5,050 bases of DNA, taken from Rhodocyclaceae bacterium UBA6160. GTDB taxonomy: Bacteria; Pseudomonadota; Gammaproteobacteria; Burkholderiales; Rhodocyclaceae. The stretch is taken from contig DIUK01000012.1 in the NCBI GenBank assembly GCA_002422995.1, positions 2,904-7,953 on the forward strand. Reading direction: 5' to 3'. Position numbers and translations under genes: made by a program. Under the pieces are notes generated by a model, which saw nothing but the letters and a program-made list of their open reading frames with translations, made no database searches and was not told the DNA's origin. Shown here piece after piece: positions 1-5,050 of this stretch (position 1 is the stretch's first letter; each line of letters starts with the position of its first letter).

Positions 1-966
1 AAGCAGGGCGGCGGGTTGTCGGCCCCGGCGTTAACACCCAAGGATATGGCGGACATCAAGACAGCCGCCGCGTTGAAAGTCGATTTTGTTGCGGTGTCTT
101 TTCCCAAGACGGGTGCCGACATGCGGCAGACGCGGCAACTATTGCACGAGGCGGGGTCAGATGCGCTGGTCATCGCAAAAATCGAGCGCGTTGAGGCAAT
201 CGATAATCTGCAGGATATTCTGCATGCCACCGATGGCGTGATGGTGGCGCGCGGCGATCTGGCCGTTGAAGTGGGCGATGCGGCAGTGCCTGCTTTGCAA
301 AAGCGCATTATCCGCATGGCGCGCGAGGCCAATCGCTTTGTCATTACCGCCACACAAATGATGGAGTCGATGATTTCCAGCCCGGTGCCAACGCGTGCCG
401 AAGTGTCCGATGTGGCGAACGCCGTGCTGGATGGCACGGATGCCGTGATGTTGTCTGCCGAGACTGCTTCCGGTGCGTATCCCGTGGCCGCAGTAGAAGC
501 GATGGTGCGAGTGTGCGTGGCTGCTGAAAGCTCGCATGAAGTTAAAGTGGATGCTCACTTTTTGGATCGCACGTTTACCCGCATTGATCAATCCATTGCC
601 ATGGCGACCTTGTTTACTGCGGTGCATATGAAAGTCAAGGCGATTGCTGCATTGACCGATTCCGGCTCTACGGCGTTGTGGATGAGCCGCATCAATTCAG
701 GCGTGCCCATTTATGCGTTGACGCCGCGCAGCCGCACGCGTTACCGAGTGAGTATTTTTCGTGATGTGTTTCCGTTGATTACCAATTTTGTTGCGCAGGA
801 TCGTGATGAGTTACTCTGGCAAGCTGAAGAAACCCTGCTTGCCGCGGGAGCCGTGGAAGAGGGCGATTTGATTGTCCTCACCATAGGTGAGCCGATCGGT
901 CTGGCAGGCGGCACAAATACTTTGAAACTGGTCAAAGTCGGCGAACACCGACGACCAAATGTCTGA
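1..966 (+). CDS. pyk: Pyruvate kinase, C-terminal part (5' end outside window)
   Basis: Pyruvate kinase makes pyruvate and ATP from phosphoenolpyruvate and ADP, the last step of glycolysis in the cytoplasm. The reading frame is open from base 1 (KQGGGLSAPALT, a conserved stretch of the family), so the ATG at base 16 is an internal methionine. By comparison with the roughly 480-residue family, about 165-170 N-terminal residues are missing. 321 codons are visible. Seen: the family signature ALVIAKIERVEAI with the catalytic Lys (codon 178-180) and a metal-binding Glu (184-186); the MVARGDLAVEV metal-site loop; the ITATQMMESM active-site helix; and DVANAVLDGTDAVMLSAETASG. From about base 560 onward is the C-terminal allosteric domain, ending in the conserved GGTNTLKLVKVGE. 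The motifs look closer to the PykA type than to PykF (inference from memory of E. coli sequences). The stop is 20 bases before fba, so cotranscription is likely. No damage is seen. Confidence 0.97.
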   Translation, partial: KQGGGLSAPALTPKDMADIKTAAALKVDFVAVSFPKTGADMRQTRQLLHEAGSDALVIAKIERVEAIDNLQDILHATDGVMVARGDLAVEVGDAAVPALQKRIIRMAREANRFVITATQMMESMISSPVPTRAEVSDVANAVLDGTDAVMLSAETASGAYPVAAVEAMVRVCVAAESSHEVKVDAHFLDRTFTRIDQSIAMATLFTAVHMKVKAIAALTDSGSTALWMSRINSGVPIYALTPRSRTRYRVSIFRDVFPLITNFVAQDRDELLWQAEETLLAAGAVEEGDLIVLTIGEPIGLAGGTNTLKLVKVGEHRRPNV

Positions 967-974
967 TTTTTTCC

Positions 975-980
975 AAGGAG
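975..980 (+). promoter_or_regulatory. Ribosome binding site of fba
   Basis: AAGGAG lies six bases before the ATG at 987. It is the strongest Shine-Dalgarno match in the window. It fixes the fba start and argues against the overlapping out-of-frame ATG at 959, which precedes it. Confidence 0.85.
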
Positions 981-986
981 ATTCAA

Positions 987-2051
987 ATGGCTCTCGTATC
1001 TATGCGTCAATTACTCGATCATGCGGCAGAAAACGGTTACGGCCTGCCCGCCTTCAACGTGAACAACCTGGAGCAGGTGCAAGCCATCATGGAAGCGGCT
1101 GCCGAGACCAACAGTCCCGTCATCATGCAGGGCTCGGCCGGTGCGCGAAAATATGCGGGTGAAGCTTATTTGCGGCATTTGATTGAAGCGGCGGTGGAAG
1201 CTAACCCGGATATTCCCGTGGTGATGCATCAGGATCACGGCGCGAGTCCGGCCATTTGCATCCAGGCCATGCGCATGAATTTTTCCAGCGTGATGATGGA
1301 TGGTTCGTTAAAAGAAGATGCCAAAACGCCCGCCTCGTTTGACTACAACGTCGATGTCACCCGTCGCGTGGTTGACATGGCTCATGCGGTCGGAGTTTCG
1401 GTAGAGGGTGAGCTGGGTTGCCTGGGTTCTCTGGAAACAGGTATGGGCGAAAAAGAAGATGGTCATGGCGCCGAAGGCGTGCTCTCGCATGATCAGCTGC
1501 TGACCGATGCGAATGAGGCGGCCGATTTCGTCAAGGCTACGGGCGTTGATGCGTTGGCCATTGCCATAGGCACTTCGCACGGTGCGTACAAATTCACCCG
1601 CCCACCCACGGGCGCTGTGCTGCGGATTGATCGCATCAAGGAAATCAACGAGCGCATTCCGAACACGCATTTGGTGATGCATGGTTCATCCTCGGTGCCG
1701 CAGGATCTGTTGGCTATCATCAACCAATATGGTGGCGCGATGGGCGAAACCTATGGCGTGCCGGTGGAAGAAATTGTCGAGGGCATCAAGCATGGCGTGC
1801 GCAAGATCAATATCGATACCGATTTGCGCATGGCCTCCACGGCAGCAATCCGTCGCTTCATGGCTGAAAATCCAAAGGAATTCGACCCGCGCAAATACTT
1901 GGGTGAAACCAGGAAAGCCATGAAGGCTATTTGCGTTGCGCGCTACGAAGCCTTTGGCTGCGCGGGACAGGCGGGCAAGATCAAGCCGATTGCGCTGGAG
2001 AAAATGGCCGCGCGTTACACCCGCGGCGAGCTCAATGCCATTGTTAAATAA
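987..2051 (+). CDS. fba: Class II fructose-1,6-bisphosphate aldolase, Calvin-cycle subtype
   Basis: This zinc-dependent cytoplasmic aldolase interconverts fructose-1,6-bisphosphate with dihydroxyacetone phosphate and glyceraldehyde-3-phosphate. The family subtype also acts on sedoheptulose-1,7-bisphosphate in autotrophs. The protein has 354 residues, a usual length for the 'Calvin cycle' subtype (called cbbA where it sits in a cbb operon) and close to E. coli FbaA in size. Seen: VVMHQDHG at 78-85, with the likely catalytic Asp83 and zinc ligand His84; VEGELGCLGSLE at 139-150, matching the second class II signature; further likely zinc ligands His198 (GTSHGAYKF) and His232 (MHGSSSVP); and the phosphate-binding region KINIDTDLRMAS at 273-284. 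The start is set by the AAGGAG six bases upstream. It follows pyk by 20 bases, suggesting one transcript. There is no RuBisCO or other Calvin-cycle gene in the window, so the subtype name does not prove autotrophy here. The gene is intact. Confidence 0.97.
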   Translation: MALVSMRQLLDHAAENGYGLPAFNVNNLEQVQAIMEAAAETNSPVIMQGSAGARKYAGEAYLRHLIEAAVEANPDIPVVMHQDHGASPAICIQAMRMNFSSVMMDGSLKEDAKTPASFDYNVDVTRRVVDMAHAVGVSVEGELGCLGSLETGMGEKEDGHGAEGVLSHDQLLTDANEAADFVKATGVDALAIAIGTSHGAYKFTRPPTGAVLRIDRIKEINERIPNTHLVMHGSSSVPQDLLAIINQYGGAMGETYGVPVEEIVEGIKHGVRKINIDTDLRMASTAAIRRFMAENPKEFDPRKYLGETRKAMKAICVARYEAFGCAGQAGKIKPIALEKMAARYTRGELNAIVK

Positions 2052-2205
2052 AATACGCTTTACGCTGGCATGGCCGATTCATGTGCGGAATGCGAAAAAG
2101 TCGGCGCTGGTAACACGGCGCTGATTTGGCAAAAGAAGCAAAACCCGACACAAAATACGCAAGCTGCAACCTTCGTGATCCATTTTTATTCTGTTGAGAT
2201 TATCC
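2052..2205. other. fba-purC spacer
   Basis: This 154-base spacer is long enough to hold a purC promoter, but I found no convincing -35/-10 pair. It has no stem followed by a T run, so there is no clear fba terminator either. The octamer CGGCGCTG occurs twice in direct orientation (2102-2109 and 2117-2124), followed by an A-rich stretch at about 2130-2157. Neither has a known role that I recognise. Confidence 0.5.
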
Positions 2206-3105
2206 ATGACACAACCCGCCCTGTTTGAATCTTCCTTAATCAGCCTGCCGCTGTTGGCGCGTGGCAAAGTGCGTGATATTTATGCGGTGAGCGGCGATTT
2301 GTTGCTCATCGTAACCTCTGACCGCCTCTCGGCGTTCGACGTGATTCTGCCCGATCCTATTCCCGGCAAAGGTGCAGTGCTGACCGCTGTGGCTGACTTC
2401 TGGTTCGGCAAGTTATCGCATGTCATTCCCAATCAGCTCACAGGTATTGATCCTGAGTCGGTAGTCGAAACGGAAGAAGAAAAAGACCAGGTGCGCGGTC
2501 GCTCAGTGGTGGTCAAACGCTTGAAACCCCTGCCGATTGAAGCGGTTGCGCGGGGTTATCTGATTGGTTCGGGTTGGAAGGATTACCAGGCCACTGGTGC
2601 TGTGTGCGGCATTGCGCTACCCGCCGGGTTGCAACTTGCCCAGCAACTGCCGGAGCCGATTTTTACCCCGGCCACCAAGGCTGAAATGGGCGACCACGAT
2701 GAAAACATTGACTACGCCACGGTAGAAAAGCTCATCGGCGCTGATCTGGCCAAAAAAGTCAAAGAAACCACTATTCGTCTGTATCGCGAAGCCGCTGCGT
2801 TTGCGCGCGTGCATGGCATCATCATTGCTGACACCAAGTTTGAATTCGGTCAGGATAAAGAAGGTCGCCTGTACTTGATTGATGAAGTTTTAACGCCGGA
2901 TTCTTCCCGCTTTTGGCCTGCGAGCGAATATCAGATCGGCATTAGCCCACCTAGTTTTGACAAACAGTTTGTACGTGACTATCTGGATGCGCTGGACTGG
3001 AACAAGCAAGCGCCAGGGCCACGTCTGCCTGCCGAGGTGATTGAAAAAACGGCCGCCAAATATCGCGAAGCGCTCACACGCCTGACCGGCTTGGCATCAG
3101 CCTGA
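2206..3105 (+). CDS. purC: Phosphoribosylaminoimidazole-succinocarboxamide synthase (SAICAR synthase)
   Basis: PurC joins CAIR and L-aspartate using ATP to make SAICAR, a step of de novo purine synthesis in the cytoplasm. The protein has 299 residues. This is the long form, closer in size to yeast Ade1 than to the 237-residue E. coli enzyme, and is usual in betaproteobacteria. Seen: RGKVRDIYAV at 19-28 (N-terminal ATP-binding region), SDRLSAFDVILPDPIPGKG at 38-56, first signature LPIEAVARGYLIGSGW at 109-124, second signature IADTKFEFG at 207-215, and LIDEVLTPDSSRFWP at 224-238. The ATG at 2206 was chosen because the protein then begins MTQPALFESSLISLPLL like its relatives. A TTG at 2194 would add only MRLS. 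The ribosome site is weak (GAG about seven bases upstream). The usual purE/purK partners do not follow it here. The gene is intact. Confidence 0.97.
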   Translation: MTQPALFESSLISLPLLARGKVRDIYAVSGDLLLIVTSDRLSAFDVILPDPIPGKGAVLTAVADFWFGKLSHVIPNQLTGIDPESVVETEEEKDQVRGRSVVVKRLKPLPIEAVARGYLIGSGWKDYQATGAVCGIALPAGLQLAQQLPEPIFTPATKAEMGDHDENIDYATVEKLIGADLAKKVKETTIRLYREAAAFARVHGIIIADTKFEFGQDKEGRLYLIDEVLTPDSSRFWPASEYQIGISPPSFDKQFVRDYLDALDWNKQAPGPRLPAEVIEKTAAKYREALTRLTGLASA

Positions 3106-3119
3106 TAACGTAAAGCTAT

Positions 3120-3133
3120 CCATAGTACTATGG
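3120..3133. repeat. Perfect 14-bp palindrome after purC
   Basis: CCATAGTACTATGG reads identically on both strands and starts 15 bases after the purC stop. Flanking AGC (3114-3116) and CT (3134-3135) could extend the stem if TATC is bulged. It is followed by GAAAATTTT rather than a plain T run, so it is a poor fit to a rho-independent terminator. A dimeric regulator site or a transcript 3'-end stabilising hairpin are both possible. The structure is seen directly; any role is inference. Confidence 0.6.
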
Positions 3134-3185
3134 CTGAAAATTTTGCTTTGTTAATACGTGACAGCTTGTTTTAGAGGGGGCTTTT

Positions 3186-3232
3186 CTTGCAGGCGTGCGA
3201 CGTCTTGCAGACATGCAAAAATATATGCAAAA
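3186..3232. repeat. Paired short repeats: CTTGCAG x2 and ATGCAAAA x2
   Basis: CTTGCAG occurs at 3186-3192 and 3204-3210. ATGCAAAA occurs at 3213-3220 and 3225-3232, exactly 12 bases apart from start to start. The second CTTGCAG and first ATGCAAAA form an inverted pair, TTGCA-GACA-TGCAA (3205-3218). The cluster ends 15 bases before the candidate start at 3248, where operator sites are often found. No known regulator motif is recognised. Confidence 0.45.
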
Positions 3233-3247
3233 GCGAGTTAAACGGTT

Positions 3248-3763
3248 TTGAGGAGTGATTGGTCAGTTTCTGCCATGCTAGCTTATGGGCTGGTGATTGC
3301 AGTGCTTTCTGCAGGGGGCTTTTTTCTTTTTCGTCGCCGAACCAAAAAGATACATCAACAAGAAAAAACCGTACAGAACATTACCTTGCATAGCGCGTCG
3401 GTGTCTGAGTTCGAGTCGGAGGCGGTGTTAGCTGGGGAGGCTATGCCAAGTGCCACAGCCTCTGAAGATGAGCAAGTATTACCGGATTTTGGAGAGCAGC
3501 TCAGGCAAGAGCAGATTAAGCGCGGCTTGGATGTCGAGGTTGCATCTCTGCAAAAGGAAGTGCAGCAGTTGAGATCGGCCGTTGCCCAATTGACTACCGA
3601 GGTGCGTCAGCTGACTGTGGTGCATAACGTCTCGCCAGCCTATGCTGAGGCAGTTGCATTAGCGCAACAGGGGTTGTCGGCTGCAGACATTGCGGTTCGC
3701 TGTGGTATTTCACTCGGTGAAGCTGAACTGGTCTCTGCGCTTTCACAAAGTGATTCTGCATAA
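3248..3763 (+). CDS. Membrane-anchored coiled-coil protein with DUF2802-like C-terminus
   Basis: Function unknown. The 171-residue protein (counted from TTG at 3248) has three parts. A hydrophobic segment at about 10-28 is followed by the basic cluster FRRRTKK, which predicts a single N-terminal anchor with the rest in the cytoplasm. An acidic, low-complexity linker (about 40-80) is followed by a coiled coil at about 95-125 (VASLQKEVQQLRSAVAQLTT...). A C-terminal motif at 129-165, of the form SPAYAEAVALAQQGLSAADI then RCGISLGEAELVSAL, matches my memory of DUF2802 and resembles a helix-turn-helix. In other proteobacteria DUF2802 genes lie near flagellar or chemotaxis genes; none is seen here. 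The start is uncertain. TTG 3248 gives MRSDWSVSAM with only a weak upstream AAGCGAG, whereas ATG 3275 gives MLAYGLVIAV. A good GAGGAG (3250-3255) lies 19 bases before that ATG, which is too far for normal spacing. Confidence 0.8.
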   Translation: MRSDWSVSAMLAYGLVIAVLSAGGFFLFRRRTKKIHQQEKTVQNITLHSASVSEFESEAVLAGEAMPSATASEDEQVLPDFGEQLRQEQIKRGLDVEVASLQKEVQQLRSAVAQLTTEVRQLTVVHNVSPAYAEAVALAQQGLSAADIAVRCGISLGEAELVSALSQSDSA

Positions 3764-3796
3764 AGCCCAATTAACCGGCGCATAAGCATTGTGATC

Positions 3797-3940
3797 ATGA
3801 ATAAGCGTACAGAAGAGGCATTGCTAGCTGATGGAAAAACAGTCGATGTAGAGAGTGCTCAAGAAGTTCAAGAGGGTGTGCTTGGAACAGCATCAGCCGC
3901 GACATCTGCCAGTACTGTGCCACCCGATCATATTCCGTGA
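3797..3940 (+). CDS. Doubtful small ORF, 47 codons
   Basis: The ORF runs from ATG 3797 to TGA 3938-3940 and encodes an acidic peptide starting MNKRTEEALLADGKTVDVE and ending in an Ala/Ser/Thr-rich tail, TVPPDHIP. A GTG at 3791 is a possible alternative start. No Shine-Dalgarno sequence precedes either one. It lies in the same frame as the DUF2802 gene, separated only by its TAA and 11 sense codons, so it could be a detached C-terminal tail, a small separate gene or chance. An open run of about 59 codons after a stop is not rare by chance. No transmembrane segment, cysteine pair or known domain is seen. Confidence 0.25.
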   Translation: MNKRTEEALLADGKTVDVESAQEVQEGVLGTASAATSASTVPPDHIP

Positions 3941-4113
3941 TTGTTTGGAGAAATGATTTTGAGAAATATTGCTTTTTGGTGTTTTAGCCGTTTTAAACGA
4001 GAGGCTTTTAGCGGTTTAGTGCCTTTATGATGTCTTGATTGATCCTGGTTTCTGACTTGCCGAGAAAATCCCGTCTTTTTATTTTTTTACTATTGTCCCT
4101 TTAGCCCCTATTC
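3941..4113. other. AT-rich spacer before ftsK
   Basis: Between the DUF2802 stop (3763) and ftsK (4114) lie about 350 bases without a confident gene. The last 173 are AT-rich. They contain CGTTT-T-AAACG (an 11-base inverted repeat at about 3991-4001), two similar TTTTAGCCG/TTTTAGCGG stretches about 25 bases apart, and a pyrimidine-rich run just before ftsK (about 4070-4113). A very weak stem, CGAG/CCCG with a mismatch, precedes the run of T at 4074-4088. It is too weak to call a terminator. Confidence 0.5.
4057..4085 (+). promoter_or_regulatory. Possible sigma-70 promoter of ftsK
   Basis: TTGCCG (4057-4062) and TATTTT (4080-4085) are 17 bases apart. Each matches four of six consensus positions. 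The predicted start of transcription, about 4091-4093, would leave a leader of about 20 bases before the ftsK ATG. In T-rich DNA such a match arises easily by chance. Confidence 0.25.
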
Positions 4114-5050
4114 ATGAGCATATCAAGAGCTACGTCGAGTAAGCCATTACCGGAAAAAGTGGGCGCAGTGGTGCAAGAAGCACGCTGGTTATTGGTAGGG
4201 CTTTTAGGGATATATCTTGGTATTATTTTATTCGGATTTAACATTGCAGATCCGGGTTGGTCTCATGCGTCAACAGTCACTGAAGTGATGAACCCCGGCG
4301 GTCGCTTGGGGGCTTGGGTGTCTGATTTACTGCTTTATTTGCTGGGTTTTTCTGCCTGGTGGTTGGTGGTTTTGCCTTTCTTTTTGCTGGCGCGCGGATA
4401 TCACCGTGTCAATCACTTGTTTGAGGTTGATCGTCGTTCGTTGCTGTTAGCTGTGCTTGGTTTTGTTGTCTTGTTGTTAGCCAGTGCAGGCATCGAAGCC
4501 ATGCGTTTTTGGAGCGCGAAAACTGCATTGCCACTAGCCCCCGGTGGTTTGCTGGGTTGGGAAATTAATCAGCTAGCCACAAAGTTTCTGGGGTTTTCGG
4601 GTGGTACGCTGGTGCTGTTGGTGCTAATGATGGTCGGATTCAGCTTGTTCATGGGGGCATCATGGACGATGATCGCTGAAAAAGTCGGCGCTTTGCTGGA
4701 GGCTACCTGGCAGGGTTTGCAGCTATTGTGGGAGCGTTGGCAGGATCGTCGTTATGGCAAGCAGGTGGCAGATCAGCGCGAAGCTGTTGTTGAAATCGAG
4801 CGTCGGAAAATTGAAGAGAGTCCCCTGCCACCGTTGAAAATCGAGCCTTTGGCCATGGATATTCCGATGGCTCCCAAAGCCATGGCTCGGGTTGAAAAAG
4901 AGCGTCAATCGCCTCTATTTTTTGATGCGCCGAGCGGTGTTTTGCCACCACTGCATTTACTTGCTGAGACGACGCATAACCCGGCTGATGTGCCTTCGAC
5001 AGAAACACTCGAATTCACGTCGCGGCTGATCGAGCGCAAGCTGGCGGATT
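4114..5050 (+). CDS. ftsK: DNA translocase FtsK, N-terminal part (3' end outside window)
   Basis: FtsK is an inner-membrane division protein. Its C-terminal motor pumps DNA at the septum and activates dimer resolution at dif, and its N-terminus joins the divisome. 312 codons are visible and no stop is reached. Seen: four hydrophobic helices at about 25-44, 68-93, 109-126 and 157-183, with family-typical text WLLVGLLGIYLGIILFGF then NIADPGWSHAS, and GFSLFMGASW closing helix 4. A short charged linker (about 185-270) leads to LPPLHLL (277-283) and TLEFTSRLIERKLAD (298-312), the conserved entry to the motor's alpha domain. The Walker motifs and gamma domain lie beyond the window. ATG 4114 is chosen because an in-frame TAG lies at 4102-4104 and the next candidate, GTG 4159, would remove 15 residues. 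No Shine-Dalgarno sequence is visible; the leader is CT-rich. The linker is short compared with that of E. coli FtsK. Confidence 0.95.
   Translation, partial: MSISRATSSKPLPEKVGAVVQEARWLLVGLLGIYLGIILFGFNIADPGWSHASTVTEVMNPGGRLGAWVSDLLLYLLGFSAWWLVVLPFFLLARGYHRVNHLFEVDRRSLLLAVLGFVVLLLASAGIEAMRFWSAKTALPLAPGGLLGWEINQLATKFLGFSGGTLVLLVLMMVGFSLFMGASWTMIAEKVGALLEATWQGLQLLWERWQDRRYGKQVADQREAVVEIERRKIEESPLPPLKIEPLAMDIPMAPKAMARVEKERQSPLFFDAPSGVLPPLHLLAETTHNPADVPSTETLEFTSRLIERKLAD

Larger units (their letters stand above)
3106..3247. other. purC-DUF2802 spacer with palindrome and repeats
   Basis: This 142-base spacer is visibly richer in A+T than the flanking purC gene. It holds a 14-bp palindrome, an AAAATTTT block (3137-3144) and paired TGCA-containing repeats (3186-3232), listed separately. 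A promoter for the downstream gene must lie here or upstream, since purC is too far away for translational coupling. The only -35-like hexamer I noted is GTGACA (3158-3163), and its best partner 18 bases on, TTTTCT, is poor. No strong terminator is visible after purC. Confidence 0.5.

Noticed and set aside
157..627. 156-codon minus-strand ORF opposite pyk
   Set aside because: It is antisense to a well-conserved pyruvate kinase region, its His/Arg-rich composition is typical of an antisense shadow, and no domain is recognisable.
959..1162. Plus-strand ORF overlapping the pyk end and fba start
   Set aside because: It is out of frame with fba, and its ATG precedes the AAGGAG that serves fba. 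The peptide is Arg/Gly-rich with no family resemblance.
1308..1682. 124-codon minus-strand ORF opposite fba
   Set aside because: It lies wholly opposite conserved aldolase motifs and has no recognisable domain or upstream signal.
2194..2205. TTG start four codons upstream of the purC ATG
   Set aside because: It adds only MRLS, is not supported by a ribosome site, and the ATG form matches the typical start of the family.
3106..3247. Small RNA gene (for example 6S-like) in the purC downstream spacer
   Set aside because: I could not find long closing stems or a central bubble, and no terminator follows. Only short repeats are present.
4059..4088. Possible rho-independent terminator before ftsK
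   Set aside because: There is a T run, but the only stem before it has about four pairs with a mismatch. It is not stable enough to call.
4703..5008. Minus-strand ORF opposite the ftsK linker
   Set aside because: The plus strand here carries the conserved FtsK frame up to LEFTSRLIERKLAD, and the minus-strand peptide looks like a shadow.

Overview
The window is ordinary proteobacterial chromosome, most likely from a betaproteobacterium. Everything recognisable is on the + strand. The evidence for this placement is the gene order pyk-fba-purC, the roughly 300-residue form of PurC, a Calvin-cycle-subtype class II aldolase, and a DUF2802-type protein near an FtsK with a four-helix N-terminal anchor. 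Rank below class cannot be fixed from sequence reading alone. I see no mobile element, CRISPR array, tRNA or rRNA, and nothing that looks like a new defence or biosynthetic system.

Layout: 1-966 is the 3' two-thirds of pyruvate kinase (pyk), with its start outside the window. After 20 bases and a good ribosome binding site comes a complete class II fructose-1,6-bisphosphate aldolase (fba, 987-2051). A 154-base spacer leads to complete purC (SAICAR synthase, 2206-3105). A 142-base, AT-richer spacer with a perfect 14-bp palindrome and TGCA-containing repeats separates purC from a small membrane-anchored coiled-coil protein with a C-terminal DUF2802-like motif (3248-3763). A doubtful 47-codon ORF (3797-3940) and an AT-rich spacer follow. 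The window then ends inside ftsK (4114 onward), of which the four-helix membrane domain, the linker and the first residues of the motor region are visible.

How the genes relate: pyk and fba are tightly spaced and likely cotranscribed, and both belong to lower and middle glycolysis/gluconeogenesis. The aldolase subtype is also the one used in the Calvin cycle. purC serves de novo purine synthesis and often sits beside this pair in betaproteobacteria. Downstream of purC the context changes to envelope and cell-division functions (DUF2802 protein, FtsK), with two regulatory-looking spacers marking the boundary. The points most worth a second look are in those spacers and in the unclear start of the DUF2802 gene.
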